The notes under the pieces were generated by a model, which did not search any database, was not told the DNA's origin, and worked only from the letters and a program-made list of their open reading frames with translations. From Yamagishiella unicocca (lineage: Eukaryota > Chlorophyta > Chlorophyceae > Chlamydomonadales > Volvocaceae), in contig BDSL01000192.1 in the NCBI GenBank assembly GCA_003116995.1, positions 1-64,000 on the forward strand: DNA of 64,000 bases, given 5' to 3'. Shown here in pieces: positions 12,398-23,281 of the stretch. The first letter of the stretch is position 1; every line of letters starts with the position of its first letter. The position numbers and the translations under genes are program-made.

Positions 12398-15300
12398 ACT
12401 TTATTGTATTCCTGCAGCCTCTTGTGCAGGACGGAACGCACTCATCGGTACGGTGGGGGCATCCTGACCCGCCGCTGCTCGTCCCCTTGCAAACATGAAC
12501 TGTAGGACGAGGGGGCCGCCGTCGCCGTACGGACCTGGCAGCGTGGTATACTCAGCGACGGACTGTGGGGCCACAAACTGTGACGCCACTGGCTATGACG
12601 CTATGCACACCGTGGCGGCACCGCTGCTGCAGCTGCAGCCCCAGCAGGAGCAATACCAGCAGCAACGACAGGCACAGGGCCAGGCAGGCGGTCTCAGGGC
12701 CAGCCGTGGGCCGTTCCGTTGGGTCAGTGGTGCGGCAGGGCTAATGGCACGGGACGTGGTCGGTGCCGGAATCCTTGGGCTGGGAAAATCGTCGCTGGGA
12801 CAGGCCATGATAGGGCCCGTCGTCCGTGCTGGAGACGCAGGCGTGCCCTCAAGTGCCAGCAGGGCCTCAGCTGCCGCTGGATCAGGGCAGTTTGAGCTAA
12901 CGTTCAGGGATGGAGTCTGAGCCCATGATTAAATATCGTATGGAGCGTGGTGCCGGGCGGTGTCGGGGGGCAGTGCGGAGGGCAGCGGGAAGGTGGAAGA
13001 CAGTGAGGCGCGGCGGAGTGCTGGTGGCAGGCTATGGCTCACGGCACTGGGGCCGTGTCTGCCCGGGCTTCCAAGCGGCGAGGACAGTGTGCAGTGCTCA
13101 GCACTTGTGGTGCATCAGTGGGTTTCGGCAATGCTACATTTCATGTACGTTGTTTTGAGTGGGCAGGTCAACGAGTGGACGGCCATTTTGCGCAGTTGGA
13201 GGAGGGTGTTGGGAATTGAGGGCGCGCCTGATGTCTTCCAAGCATCAACCGAACGTCAGCACGTGCCTCATTGTTCTTGATTAATGTTGTTACGCGCGTT
13301 GTTTGCGGCACCGTGCTTCAGGGTCAATGCAAGGTTGCCGAGGACGCTGGCGAGCAGCGAACGGATTGCGGACCCACAGCTACTGGAACGGAGAGGCGGA
13401 GGTGAGATGGTACATAGGGCAGGCGTGGCAGATGGCATGTTCGCACCTGGTGTACCGAATCGGGGAACTTAAAAGCAAGGGGAGACGTAATTGGATTAGG
13501 GATTGGCTGCTGACCCTGGCCGCGTTTGCAAAACAGCACATGGGGCAAAGCTGGCAGCTATCGCGTGAGTCGGTCCTTACATAGTGTTACCATGCAGCTG
13601 GCAAGTCCATGGATCGATACAAATGGGTTGAATTAACAACAAGACGACGGCGTTTATTAACGCCATTTCCGCTTTACTTGGACACATTAATTGTGGATTG
13701 GAAGGGCCAGTGACGACGGTAGCGGCGAGCGAAGAGCAAGTCTGTCGTTAGTCCTAGGTAACCTAGATGGACGATTGCAGGGATGGCAGCCCGCCGTGCT
13801 GCTGAATACCCCCGGAGACAGCGTGGAGCTGTCCCACCTATGCACGCTAAGAGTTGCAACCTGTGGAAGGGAGCCGTTGCCTCCAAGGCCGGTGGATACA
13901 TCTAGGGGAGGATACGAGTTTAGGAATGCGAACCTGTTAGGGCTTTCGAGACGATGGGAATAGGCTTGCGGCGCATGGTTGTTGAAACCGTCAAGCTGTG
14001 CCTAGCAAACTCAATCCAAACATGCACGCCAAGCTGTACCGAGAATGATTGTATACGCATGTGCACGTGCGCTACTTAAGCTTGTGATCGCTGACTAACG
14101 TGCCTCTCCGTCCGTCCGCGATCCAATCGGCCATCAGGTCCAACGGTGCCGCCATGTTCGTGGGCGACGGTGATGCGGCTACCGTCGCCAAGACCGACCG
14201 GGGTGCGCTGGTGCGGGCAGCACCGCACTTGATGTCCCATTGCCTCCATGCCGGCGAGCCGCTGCACCGCTGTGAGTAAGTGTGGTGTGCCACGATAACC
14301 ATGACAACCACGTTAACTGTCTATACGCGGGGCAGGGCGTGAGTTAGCCTCGACCTCCGGTCTCCTGCCTATGCACTAAGTTTTCCAGCATGTACCCTCA
14401 AAAGCGTGTCCGAAACTGGTTTGCCAGCTCGTACTTCTTGGGGGCGTCCAGCCTTAATTTGGGAACAGGGAACACCGTCATGGCTGACCGGTCGGTGGAG
14501 CCGCTTACTGGCCATGGCCAATGAAGCTGCTGACAGTGCATCGGTGGCCTTGGAGCCCTACTACCTGGTGGGCCTTACTAGCTCGTATGTCGCAGCGAGA
14601 TATCCCGAGGCTGCAAGGCTCTAGTCCTACGATTGGGCACACGTCAATGTAACTACATGCGTGGACATCGCGCTTTCTACGCCCGGCGGGCTACAAACAG
14701 ATGCTAACAGCTAGAGGCTACTGACTAGACGCGAAGCACGGAAAGGCGCGAAACGTCGGGCGTCGCTCATTTTCCCCTGTCTCCTCGATCCACAACTTAC
14801 CTCTAAGCATAAGTTGGAACGTGTGGATATATACGAACACACGGTTCCATGAGCACGTTGACTCATGCTCCGGAACCTCACTGAAACACGGGGATGGCAG
14901 TCAATGCAGACCTTCAGCCTCTTAAGCATAACGTGGAGTGCAGGTTGTGTTGCTGTCCTTTGCTAGCCTTCGAATACGTTTTAGGCTCGTTATCTAGTTG
15001 CGCTCAAGGACAGGCGTTCCAAGCTTTGCGATGGTGACCTGCGTCCTTTACTTACCTTCCGTATGAACAGGCCGTCGGAACATAACAAGGCCATTACAAA
15101 ATCTGCGGGGATGAAAGCCGCAGGCGAGCCATTGTGACCTTAGCATTCCCTCGTCGTTCTCCGTAGCGAAGCAGAGGTAGCCTGATGCTGTCGGGGCTGT
15201 TGACCCAGGAGCACCTCGCACCGATTCTGGCGTAGCTGCTGCGGCCGGGGCCCCAAGCGCTCCTGGCCCCACCGCTGCTCCATATCCGCGATCTGCCCCT

Positions 15301-16762
15301 CCGTGCTGAGCTTCGCCGAGGCGCCCGAGATGAAGTTATCCATCGCGCCCGTGCTGGGCAACTGCAAGCTGTCGGGGGAGCTCGTCATCGGCCGGGTGTC
15401 AGTGTGGGTCTGTGCCAAGGTGCGATCAACCGCTGCATCGCAACTCCCCACCCAACGGCATCCACGCACCACCTCAGTGGCGGGCACTGCTCCAGGGAAC
15501 CTCGGGCGTCTCTATGGTACCCATGGTGTTTCGTACTCCTGTTCTTACACCACGACAGCGGGCTGACTAAGATCTTGACCCCCCACTAGCTGCTAGCGGC
15601 TTACCCTTTGACGTCGACCACATCCCTGTTGATCACGGCCCCGTCACCTCGGCTGGCCATCTCACTTCGGTTACATCACCGCATCACCCCACTTCAGCCC
15701 TCCCCGCCCCCGTTCTCGGCCCCCCCCTCCTCTCCACCTGCAGGTCGCCGCCTTGCTCGCCCCATGGTGTACCCCGCTTACGTGGATGTGCGCATGGGCA
15801 AGCTGCTGCTGCCATTCGACAGCACTAGGAACGCTGTCAGAGCCCTCCATCGTTACCTTCACCAGCCCCACAGTGGGCGCCGCGGCAGCCATGCCCAGCC
15901 AGCCATGGAGGCCGTGCTTGCTGGTGGCTGACATCGAACAGCTCAGCAATTCCGTCATGCGGGCCGCGAGAGGTTGCCGTGCAGCAGCAAGCGGCCATGA
16001 GCTGCAAAGGAGCATTGAATCGCTCGCCCAGGTCGTGTCCCATTCGCCAGGAAGGCAAATCCACAACGCGCAGGGTGGCGTGAGTCCTTACTGGCCAACG
16101 CGCCGCGGTCAGTGCTTCAGGTGCTCCTTGGCAACATCCCGCACAACTCCGCGCGATGCAGCTCGGAGCGCAGCGACATCAGCGACATCAGCGCCAGCAG
16201 CGACGGCGCCAGCAGCAGCAGCAGCAGCTCAGATGGCCGGCCTGGCAACAGGACCAAGCGGTCGCAGCGATCACGGTGGTCGCGATCGTCGAGGTGGTGA
16301 TCGTCGTGATGGCAGCCTCCGCGGAGGCAGGAGCCGCTCCCGGGGTGGCAATGGCAGTTGCTGGGAGTGTGGCGGGGCCTTCTGTCACGCCGGCAGGTGC
16401 GGCGGCGGCGTCGACCCCGAACACAGATCTCAACGGTGAGTCACCTTCCCGCCAGAGCATGACTGCGGGATGCGTTGATTCCGCGGAAGGGGGCCTCCCA
16501 CCGGCAGATGTGATAAGCGGCTCAGCTTGAGCGGCCCTTGCTGCTGGGTGGGGGTGTGGGTAGCTACGGGCGCTGATGCGGCGGGCGTTGTTCGGGTTAC
16601 ATTGGCGCTGCAACAGCAATTCTCAATGAGGCCACTTATGATTTGGTGTCAGCTCCGGGCCCCTCCCACTACCTCCGGAACGACCCGTCTATCCTCCCTG
16701 TCCGTGAGACGTTGGTTGCTCATTCCGACAACTTGCTAGCCTGGGGGGCAACGGGGGCGGTA

Positions 16763-19113
16763 GAGAGAGAGAGAGACCGCGTTACAGTGGCCGCACGACA
16801 GGCGGCACCCGCCCTTATCCCGGCGGGAAAGCACTGCGGAAGAGACACGGAACCAAGGTCGGGTACGGGCAACAGCAGGCAAACAGCATCATGCAAAGTC
16901 AGCACAAGCGACGGCAGGACACGGCCCCATGCAGGCCACCCTTACGCGTCAAAACCACCACAAAAGCCCCCATTGGCTCACCTGCCCATCACCCGCACCA
17001 CTCGTATCTCGAACCAGCAAAGGTGGCACCAGGAAAGAAAGAACGAAAGAACAAACAGCAGCCAAGGCAAGCTAGCTAGGGCGGCACGGCGCACATGAGC
17101 CGACCCCCGGTTACGAACAAAAATGGGTGGTCCACCCCCACGTCACCCCAGTCCTTGCGGGGCAAACCCAAGCCCGCAAAGTCCCGCAGCAAGGCCCAGA
17201 ACTTAGCAAGGAGGCCAGAACGCATAGCAGCAGGGAGGGTGGCGCCGGAGAGCCGATGAGAGTGTATGTACCGGCGCGCCCACTCCATCGCGTTGAGCGC
17301 CGCCAACGCCACCACATCCCACACACACTGCAGCACAGTGGTCGGATCCGGCGACACACACAACCACACATGCTCACGCGTGACCCCGCACCCACAGCAG
17401 ACTTCCAGTTCATCCCAGAGCGGGCGGACGAGGGGGCAAGACCAAAAGTGATGCAAGCGCGGCGACTCGGCCACACCCGCTGCAGCGGGGTAACAGCCGC
17501 AAGCACACGGTTCGGGTGGGACCAGCGGGAGGTGAGAGGAGCCCGGCATGGGCACCCCGTCAACCGCCAGCCGCCAGAGGACCTCCTTCCACCGCGGCTC
17601 CCACTTAAGACGCTTCCACAACCGCCGCCATACCGCGCGTAACGCCACAAGGGCCGCCTCGGGCGTGGCAGCCACAGCAGGGGACAGCCCGAGCGCCTCC
17701 CGCACATACGCCGCATGACAGGCTTGCCTGGGGCGCTCCAGTTCCGCCGCCTGGAGCAGGGTGCCCAGCTTGACGGTGAAGGAGGTGAGGGGCAGCACGG
17801 CGTCCACACCCAGCCGCCACCCCAGGCGAGCAAGGAGGAGAGCCTCCACCTCGTCAGGCGACGGCGGGGCGGGGCCATCGGGCGCCAGGCGAGCAGCAGC
17901 GAGCCATGCGGGCGAGATGTCAGAAAGGAGAGCGGCCACCGCAGCCCGCGCCGCGATGCGATCTTGGAGCGCACCCATGGCCAGCTCGGAGGGCGCCAGC
18001 TCGTGCCGTACGAGCGTCGTCCAGCGCTCAGCCAGCCGGCTGAAGATGGCCATGCCCGGCGTCGTCGCCAGGGCATGGGCGCGCTCCACCTCAAACGCGG
18101 TCATAGCGTCCTGCACCCGGACGGCGTCGCCGACGGTCAGCAGGCGGCGGCACATGGTGAGGGGGCCATGGATAGCCTCCAACCCCGGCCGCCGGCCCGG
18201 CGCCCCCGCGTTGGGCAGGAGCGGGTTGCCCCACAGCGGCGCGTTGAAGCACCAGACGCCCGGCTCCAGGGGGGGGTCCGCGACGTCAGACAGGGGGGGG
18301 AGGTGACCGAGGCTCGTGGCAAGCCGGTGGATGTCCGGGGGCAAGCTTAAGGGGGCGCCGAGCCACGGGCCATCCGGGCGAGCTGTGGTGACGGCCAGCG
18401 GGCGGAAGGCAGGGTGGAGGGTAGAGAGGAAGGAGACCGCAATCCGGATCCACGGCGCGCGGGCAGCCGGGGGCTGCAGCGCGGAGCGGGCGACCGTCAG
18501 GCTCCACTTGGCATGCCGGCTGAGGACATGCAGCCGAAGGGGCAGTACACCGAAGCCGCCGATGGTGGGATGACCGGAGAGCAGGCGGAGGGGAACACCA
18601 GTGAAACGGCGCTGGGCGTCATCAGGGCCTAGCTCCCGATCCACCAGCTTTGCGACAAGGGCCATGATGCCAGCAAGGACCTCCGCCGGCGGCAGCCCCG
18701 AGTGCTCCATGTGGTACGTCGCCATATGGAGAGCATAAGCTGCAGCCGCAGTGGCACGGCCGAACATCGACAGGGCCATGCGGGAGATCTTTTGGAGACG
18801 GCGGCGGGCCTCCGACATCCGTGACGCCCAATCGAGGACGGGGGCGGCAGGCGGATTGGTGAAGGGGATGCCCAGCGCCACCGCAGCGGGCACGATCCGA
18901 AGGCCAGCGAGGGCAGGGGGCGGGGGAGAAGGGGAGGGGCGAGGCACCCCGGGAGCGGTGGCGGCAAGGGACGGCGATGTGGAGGGACCCGGGGCGGCCA
19001 GGGCGCCAGCGGCTGCGGCGAGGGCGCCCACGACCACGACAGCTGCAGCACCGCGGCCACGACGCCGACGACCGCGGCGAGCCAGCCCTGGTGGGCGCGC
19101 CAGGCGATAGGAT
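16763..19113 (-). mobile_element. 5'-truncated LINE retrotransposon with (CT)n tail
   Basis: A 2351-bp insertion flanked by the 7-bp duplication GGCGGTA (16756-16762 and 19114-19120). Read on the minus strand, it is a single long coding region (17076-19113), then about 310 bp of 3' UTR, ending in CACTGTAACGCGG plus (TC)n. The coding region is the C-terminal part of a LINE polyprotein, so the 5' end is missing, as expected from incomplete target-primed reverse transcription. Related fragments at 26.7-29.4, 41.6-42.4 and 49.9-51.0 kb share the same C-terminal protein but end in (ACA)n- or (ACT)n-type tails. Confidence 0.9.
17076..19113 (-). CDS. LINE polyprotein C-terminal fragment with RT-type zinc-binding region
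   Basis: An open frame of about 680 codons, read through from the element's 5' truncation point; an apparent GTG start just outside lies in flanking array DNA and is not its real start. The catalytic reverse-transcriptase core (YxDD) is not present. The N-terminal part is Ala/Pro-rich, then comes a helical segment resembling the region downstream of the RT palm. Towards the C-terminus is the zf-RVT-like pattern seen in plant-type LINEs: a Trp-rich segment (RRLWKRLKWEP), a CACGC cysteine cluster, then HHFWSCPLVRPLWDEL. The end has FWALLRDFAGLGLPRKDW, conserved in the other copies in this window. The frame is intact and therefore young, but the protein cannot be autonomous. Confidence 0.8.
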
Positions 19114-19192
19114 GGCGGTAGGATGTCGCCGCTCACGGGTCCCTGGCCAATGCGGAGTCGCGACGCACGTTGTTTGTTTCCACCTGTATTCG

Positions 19193-19265
19193 TTCGCTAT
19201 AGTCTGGGCGGTTAGGATACAAGATTCTCACTCTTGAGACCAGGGTTCGAGTCCCTGTAGCGAAA
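19193..19265 (+). tRNA. tRNA-Glu (CTC), array unit C
   Basis: Same cloverleaf as units A and B, with one A-to-G difference in the D region (GTCTGGGCGG instead of GTCTAGGCGG). That still permits a D-arm. It lies 72 bp downstream of the right duplication of the LINE. Confidence 0.93.
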
Positions 19266-19321
19266 CGGCAGCGTGAGCGTGTGCGCTCTATTCCCCCGAT
19301 CCTGCTGGGTCCAGGGATCAT

Positions 19322-19427
19322 GTCGTCATCGTATAGTGGTCAGTATCCCCGCCTGTCAGAAGGTACCCCTCAGGGAGGTACTGGAACCTGTCCGCGGGAG
19401 GCCGGGGTTCGATTCCCCGTGTCGGCG
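19322..19427 (+). tRNA. tRNA-Asp (GTC) with intron, unit C
   Basis: Same 106-nt sequence as the other two copies, with the intron after A37 and T-arm CGGGG/CCCCG. It follows tRNA-Glu by 56 nt. Confidence 0.9.
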
Positions 19428-19566
19428 ACTTTATTGTATTCCTGCAGCCTCTTGTGCAGGACGGAACGCACTCATCGGTACGGTGGGGGCATCCTGACCC
19501 GCCGCTGCTCGTCCCCTTGCAAACATGAACTGTAGGACGAGGGGGCCGCCGTCGCCGTACGGACCT

Positions 19567-21340
19567 GGCAGCGTGGTATACTCAGCGACGGACTGTGGGG
19601 CCACAAACTGTGACGCCACTGGCTATGACGCTATGCACACCGTGGCGGCACCGCTGCTGCAGCTGCAGCCCCAGCAGGAGCAATACCAGCAGCAGCGACA
19701 GGCACAGGGCCAGGCAGGCGGTCTCAGGGCCAGCCGTGGGCCGTTCCGTTGGGTCAGTGGTGCGGCAGGGCTAATGGCACGGGACGTGGTCGGTGCCGGA
19801 ATCCTTGGGCTGGGAAAATCGTCGCTGGGACAGGCCATGATAGGGCCCGTCGTCCGTGCTGGAGACGCAGGCGTGCCCTCAAGTGCCAGCAGGGCCTCAG
19901 CTGCCGCTGGATCAGGGCAGTTTGAGCTAACGTTCAGGGATGGAGTCTGAGCCCATGATTAAATATCGTATGGAGCGTGGTGCCGGGCGGTGTCGGGGGG
20001 CAGTGCGGAGGGCAGCGGGAAGGTGGAAGACAGTGAGGCGCGGCGGAGTGCTGGTGGCAGGCTATGGCTCACGGCACTGGGGCCGTGTCTGCCCGGGCTT
20101 CCAAGCGGCGAGGACAGTGTGCAGTGCTCAGCACTTGTGGTGCATCAGTGGGTTTCGGCAATGCTACATTTCATGTACGTTGTTTTGAGTGGGCAGGTCA
20201 ACGAGTGGACGGCCATTTTGCGCAGTTGGAGGAGGGTGTTGGGAATTGAGGGCGCGCCTGATGTCTTCCAAGCATCAACCGAACGTCAGCACGTGCCTCA
20301 TTGTTCTTGCTGAATGTTGTTACGCGCGTTGTTTGCGGCACCGTGCTTCAGGGTCCATGCAAGGTTGCCGAGGACGCTGGGGACGTGGCGAGCAGCGAAC
20401 GGATTGCGGACCCACAGCTACTGGAACGGAGAGGCGGAGGTGAGATGGTACATAGGGCAGGCGTGGCAGATGGCATGTTCGCACCTGGTGTACCGAATCG
20501 GGGAACTTAAAAGCAAGGGGAGACGTAATTGGATTAGGGATTGGCTGCTGACCCTGGCCGCGTTTGCAAAACAGCACATGGGGCAAAGCTGGCAGCTATC
20601 GCGTGAGTCGGTCCTTACATAGTGTTACCATGCAGCTGGCAAGTCCATGGATCGATACAAATGGGTTGAATTAACAACAAGACGACGGCGTTTATTAACG
20701 CCATTTCCGCTTTACTTGGACACATTAATTGTGGATTGGAAGGGCCAGTGACGACGGTAGCGGCGAGCGAAGAGCAAGTCTGTCGTTAGTCCTAGGTAAC
20801 CTAGATGGACGATTGCAGGGATGGCAGCCCGCCGTGCTGCTGAATACCCCCGGGGACAGCGTGGAGCTGTCCCACCTATGCACGCTAAGAGTTGCAACCT
20901 GTGGAAGGGAGCCGTTGCCTCCAAGGCCGGTGGATACATCTAGGGGAGGATACGAGTTTAGGAATGCGAACCTGTTAGGGCTTTCGAGACGATGGGAATA
21001 GGCTTGCGGCGCATGGTTGTTGAAACCGTCAAGCTGTGCCTAGCAAACTCAATCCAAACATGCACGCCAAGCTGTACCGAGAATGATTGTATACGCATGT
21101 GCACGTGCGCTACTTAAGCTTGTGATCGCTGACTAACGTGCCTCTCCGTCCGTCCGCGATCCAATCGGCCATCAGGTCCAACGGTGCCGCCATGTTCGTG
21201 GGCGACGGTGATGCGGCTACCGTCGCCAAGACCGACCGGGGTGCGCTGGTGCGGGCAGCACCGCACTTGATGTCCCATTGCCTCCATGCCGGCGAGCCGC
21301 TGCACCGCTGTGAGTAAGTGTGGTGTGCCACGATAACCAC
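19567..21340. repeat. Tandem array unit D (truncated, right edge of array)
   Basis: Copy D matches units A-C up to about 21340 and then stops abruptly in the middle of the unit. The following unique sequence contains a minus-strand LINE-tail motif at 21363-21407, so a retroelement insertion or repair event probably formed the array boundary. Confidence 0.85.
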
Positions 21341-21362
21341 CGAGACACACGAACCGTACGGG

Positions 21363-21407
21363 TAGTAGTAACTGTTACAGTGGGCCCCATAACAAATGGT
21401 ATAGCCA
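21363..21407 (-). mobile_element. Short LINE 3'-tail fragment at array edge
   Basis: Reads as the reverse complement of the common tail: (AGT)n, then AACTGTTACAGTGGGCCCC, as in the copies at 22785 and 24346. It is about 45 bp, and no clear target duplication is visible. Confidence 0.6.
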
Positions 21408-21926
21408 TCGTTGCTCTGGTGTTCCGGACCTGGTGTGCGTGTGTGATTCGCGGGGTGCTGGGTAGCTGGCCAGCTGCGTCGGAGCTGGTCGGAGGAGGAG
21501 AGGCGCTGGCATACTTAGAAGAGTGCAGTGCCATACCACGTTTCAGGCTATGGGCAGCATCGACACGGCTGCTGCACGCGTCGCAGTGCCGGCCTGCACG
21601 TAGCCCCAGCCTGCTGCTGCTACAGAAACTCGGCGTCGCGACCCGCACGGGTACATACAGCTTTTGCGCACGTACATACATACATACCGTTACAACAACA
21701 TACAGTTGACATATGCATCGCACCCACGCGTGCCATCAAACCACGCCCGGCAGGCACTGCGGGAGGGCACTGCCTTGGGACGCAGCGGTGCCTGGAGGCA
21801 GTTGGTGACGGCACTGATTGTGCGTCCATGTGACGTGTCGCTTCGGTCTGAAGGCGAGCCTCCGGCAGTCGATGATGACACTGGCGGTGAGCCATCATGT
21901 GAGTCGTGTGACGTGTCGCTTTGGTC

Positions 21927-22045
21927 CTGCCCTGCTGGAGGTCCTGCCCTGCTGGAGGTCCTGCCCTGCTGGAGGTCCTGCCCTGCTGGAGGTCCAGCCC
22001 TGCTGTGAGGTCCTGCCCTGCTGGAGGTCCTGCCCTGCTGGAGGT
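21927..22045. repeat. 17-bp minisatellite
   Basis: About seven tandem copies of CTGCCCTGCTGGAGGTC, one of them degenerate. The open frames across it in several phases are by-products of the repeat. Confidence 0.9.
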
Positions 22046-22236
22046 CGTCGGGTGCGAGGCACGCAGGCGCCGTGGCCCGCCCGGCGGCAACCTATAGCTA
22101 CCCCCCGCAGGAACCAGAGAAGCGATAGTAAATAGTAATTACGCATCCTGAGATACAGGGAGACAAGGGATGGGATGGCACATTCACGGGCGCCGACGGC
22201 GGGCAGCGTGGGCCCGGTGGGCCCCGCCCTTCGATG

Positions 22237-22271
22237 GGCAGGTACTGTTGTAACGGTTACAGGCAGGTACT
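22237..22271 (-). mobile_element. 15-bp LINE-tail micro-insertion with 10-bp duplication
   Basis: GTTGTAACGGTTACA (22247-22261) is the reverse complement of the extreme 3' end of the local LINE family. It is bracketed by perfect direct repeats GGCAGGTACT (22237-22246 and 22262-22271). Confidence 0.8.
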
Positions 22272-22497
22272 AATGATGAGTGGGCTAGAAATGTGCTTCC
22301 ACACGCACACAACTGATGCGCACTGTGTTATTTGCGTATTTAACAAAATGCGCGATAGCGGCTTGTGAGACGCACGGCGGCGGCTGGAAGCTTACCGTTT
22401 AGGCCGACTTGCATGACGGCACATGCCTCGACCGGCCCCGGCAAAGGCGACCCATCGAGCAAAACTGCGAACGCGACCAGTATCTCTTTCGTCTCCT

Positions 22498-22555
22498 TCA
22501 GTGTCAGGCGACGCGGACGATGGTTCTACCTTCTGGTCTGGAACCCACTGTGACA
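22498..22555 (+). mobile_element. LINE 3'-tail fragment, plus strand
   Basis: About 58 bp matching the conserved tail: CAGTGTCAGGCGA, GATGGTTCTACCTTCTGG, then GGAACCCACTGTGACAG. It is 5'-truncated and ends in a variant of the GTAAC/GTTAC stem. A second short tail-like motif (ACTGTAACCGTTACAACAAC) lies nearby at about 22638-22657. Confidence 0.7.
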
Positions 22556-22784
22556 GTTGCTATCACAGTATTCATACATCGAAGCAAGGTTTCTCGGCCC
22601 TCGGCTCGCAGCACAACGGAAATACGACAATACGACACTGTAACCGTTACAACAACAGCGTCTAGTCGGTAGGCGCTCAGGGCCGTCCTTGGGTCGCTCG
22701 GGGCGTTAGTCGCGAGTGAGCGTGGGTCCAGAGCTGCCCTCGGCACCGAGTGCCGTACGTGCATCGATCAACGCATGCAGTAGT

Positions 22785-22854
22785 AGCAACTGTTGCAGTG
22801 GGCCCCAGACCAGAAGATAGAGCCATTAGGCGCATCGCCTGACACTGAAAGCGC
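22785..22854 (-). mobile_element. LINE 3'-tail fragment with 8-bp duplication
   Basis: About 70 bp of tail on the minus strand, ending in an (ACT)n-type repeat. It is flanked by GCAGTAGT at 22777-22784 and 22855-22862. The tail repeat partly overlaps the duplication, so its exact length is ambiguous. Confidence 0.7.
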
Positions 22855-23281
22855 GCAGTAGTTTCGGTCCGTCCGTCCTTGCTGCTGCCAGGAGTGCACT
22901 GAGCGACTTACTTGCCTGCGCTTAGCAGTTGCACCTCCATCGGCCTGTATCAGAATAATCCTGGGGTCGGCATCTTGACGACGATTGCGAGGCAGTGCGT
23001 GGGTCGGTCATGCATAGGTGGCATTTTCTAGGCAACCCATCATGTCGCCACGTACATATAATGACGCGACTTAGCGGCATCACTACATACCATTGATTGC
23101 CCATCGCTCGGCTTCACTACCTGAGAACGCTTGGAGGGCAGCAGGCGGATCCTACCAGCAATAGCACTTCGCATGCGCAAGCTGCTGCTACTGCTGGGAC
23201 CTGCATCGAACGCAACCTCTGGCGCTGTGGTTCGCTGTCGTCAGCGGCTTTAAGCAAACATTATTTTACGCGCGCTGCTAT

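Larger units (their letters stand above)
4719..12536. repeat. Tandem array unit B, interrupted by a DNA transposon
   Basis: Second copy of the array unit. It is collinear with A, C and D except for the 3131-bp element at 6916-10046. It keeps the empty version of the LINE target site seen filled in A and C (GGCGGTA at 12084-12090). Without the element and its 7-bp duplication the unit is about 4.68 kb. Confidence 0.9.
12537..19566. repeat. Tandem array unit C, interrupted by a LINE
   Basis: Third copy of the unit, collinear with the others. It carries a short deletion near 13350 relative to B and D, and the LINE at 16763-19113 just upstream of its tRNA pair. Without the LINE it is about 4.67 kb. 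Confidence 0.9.
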
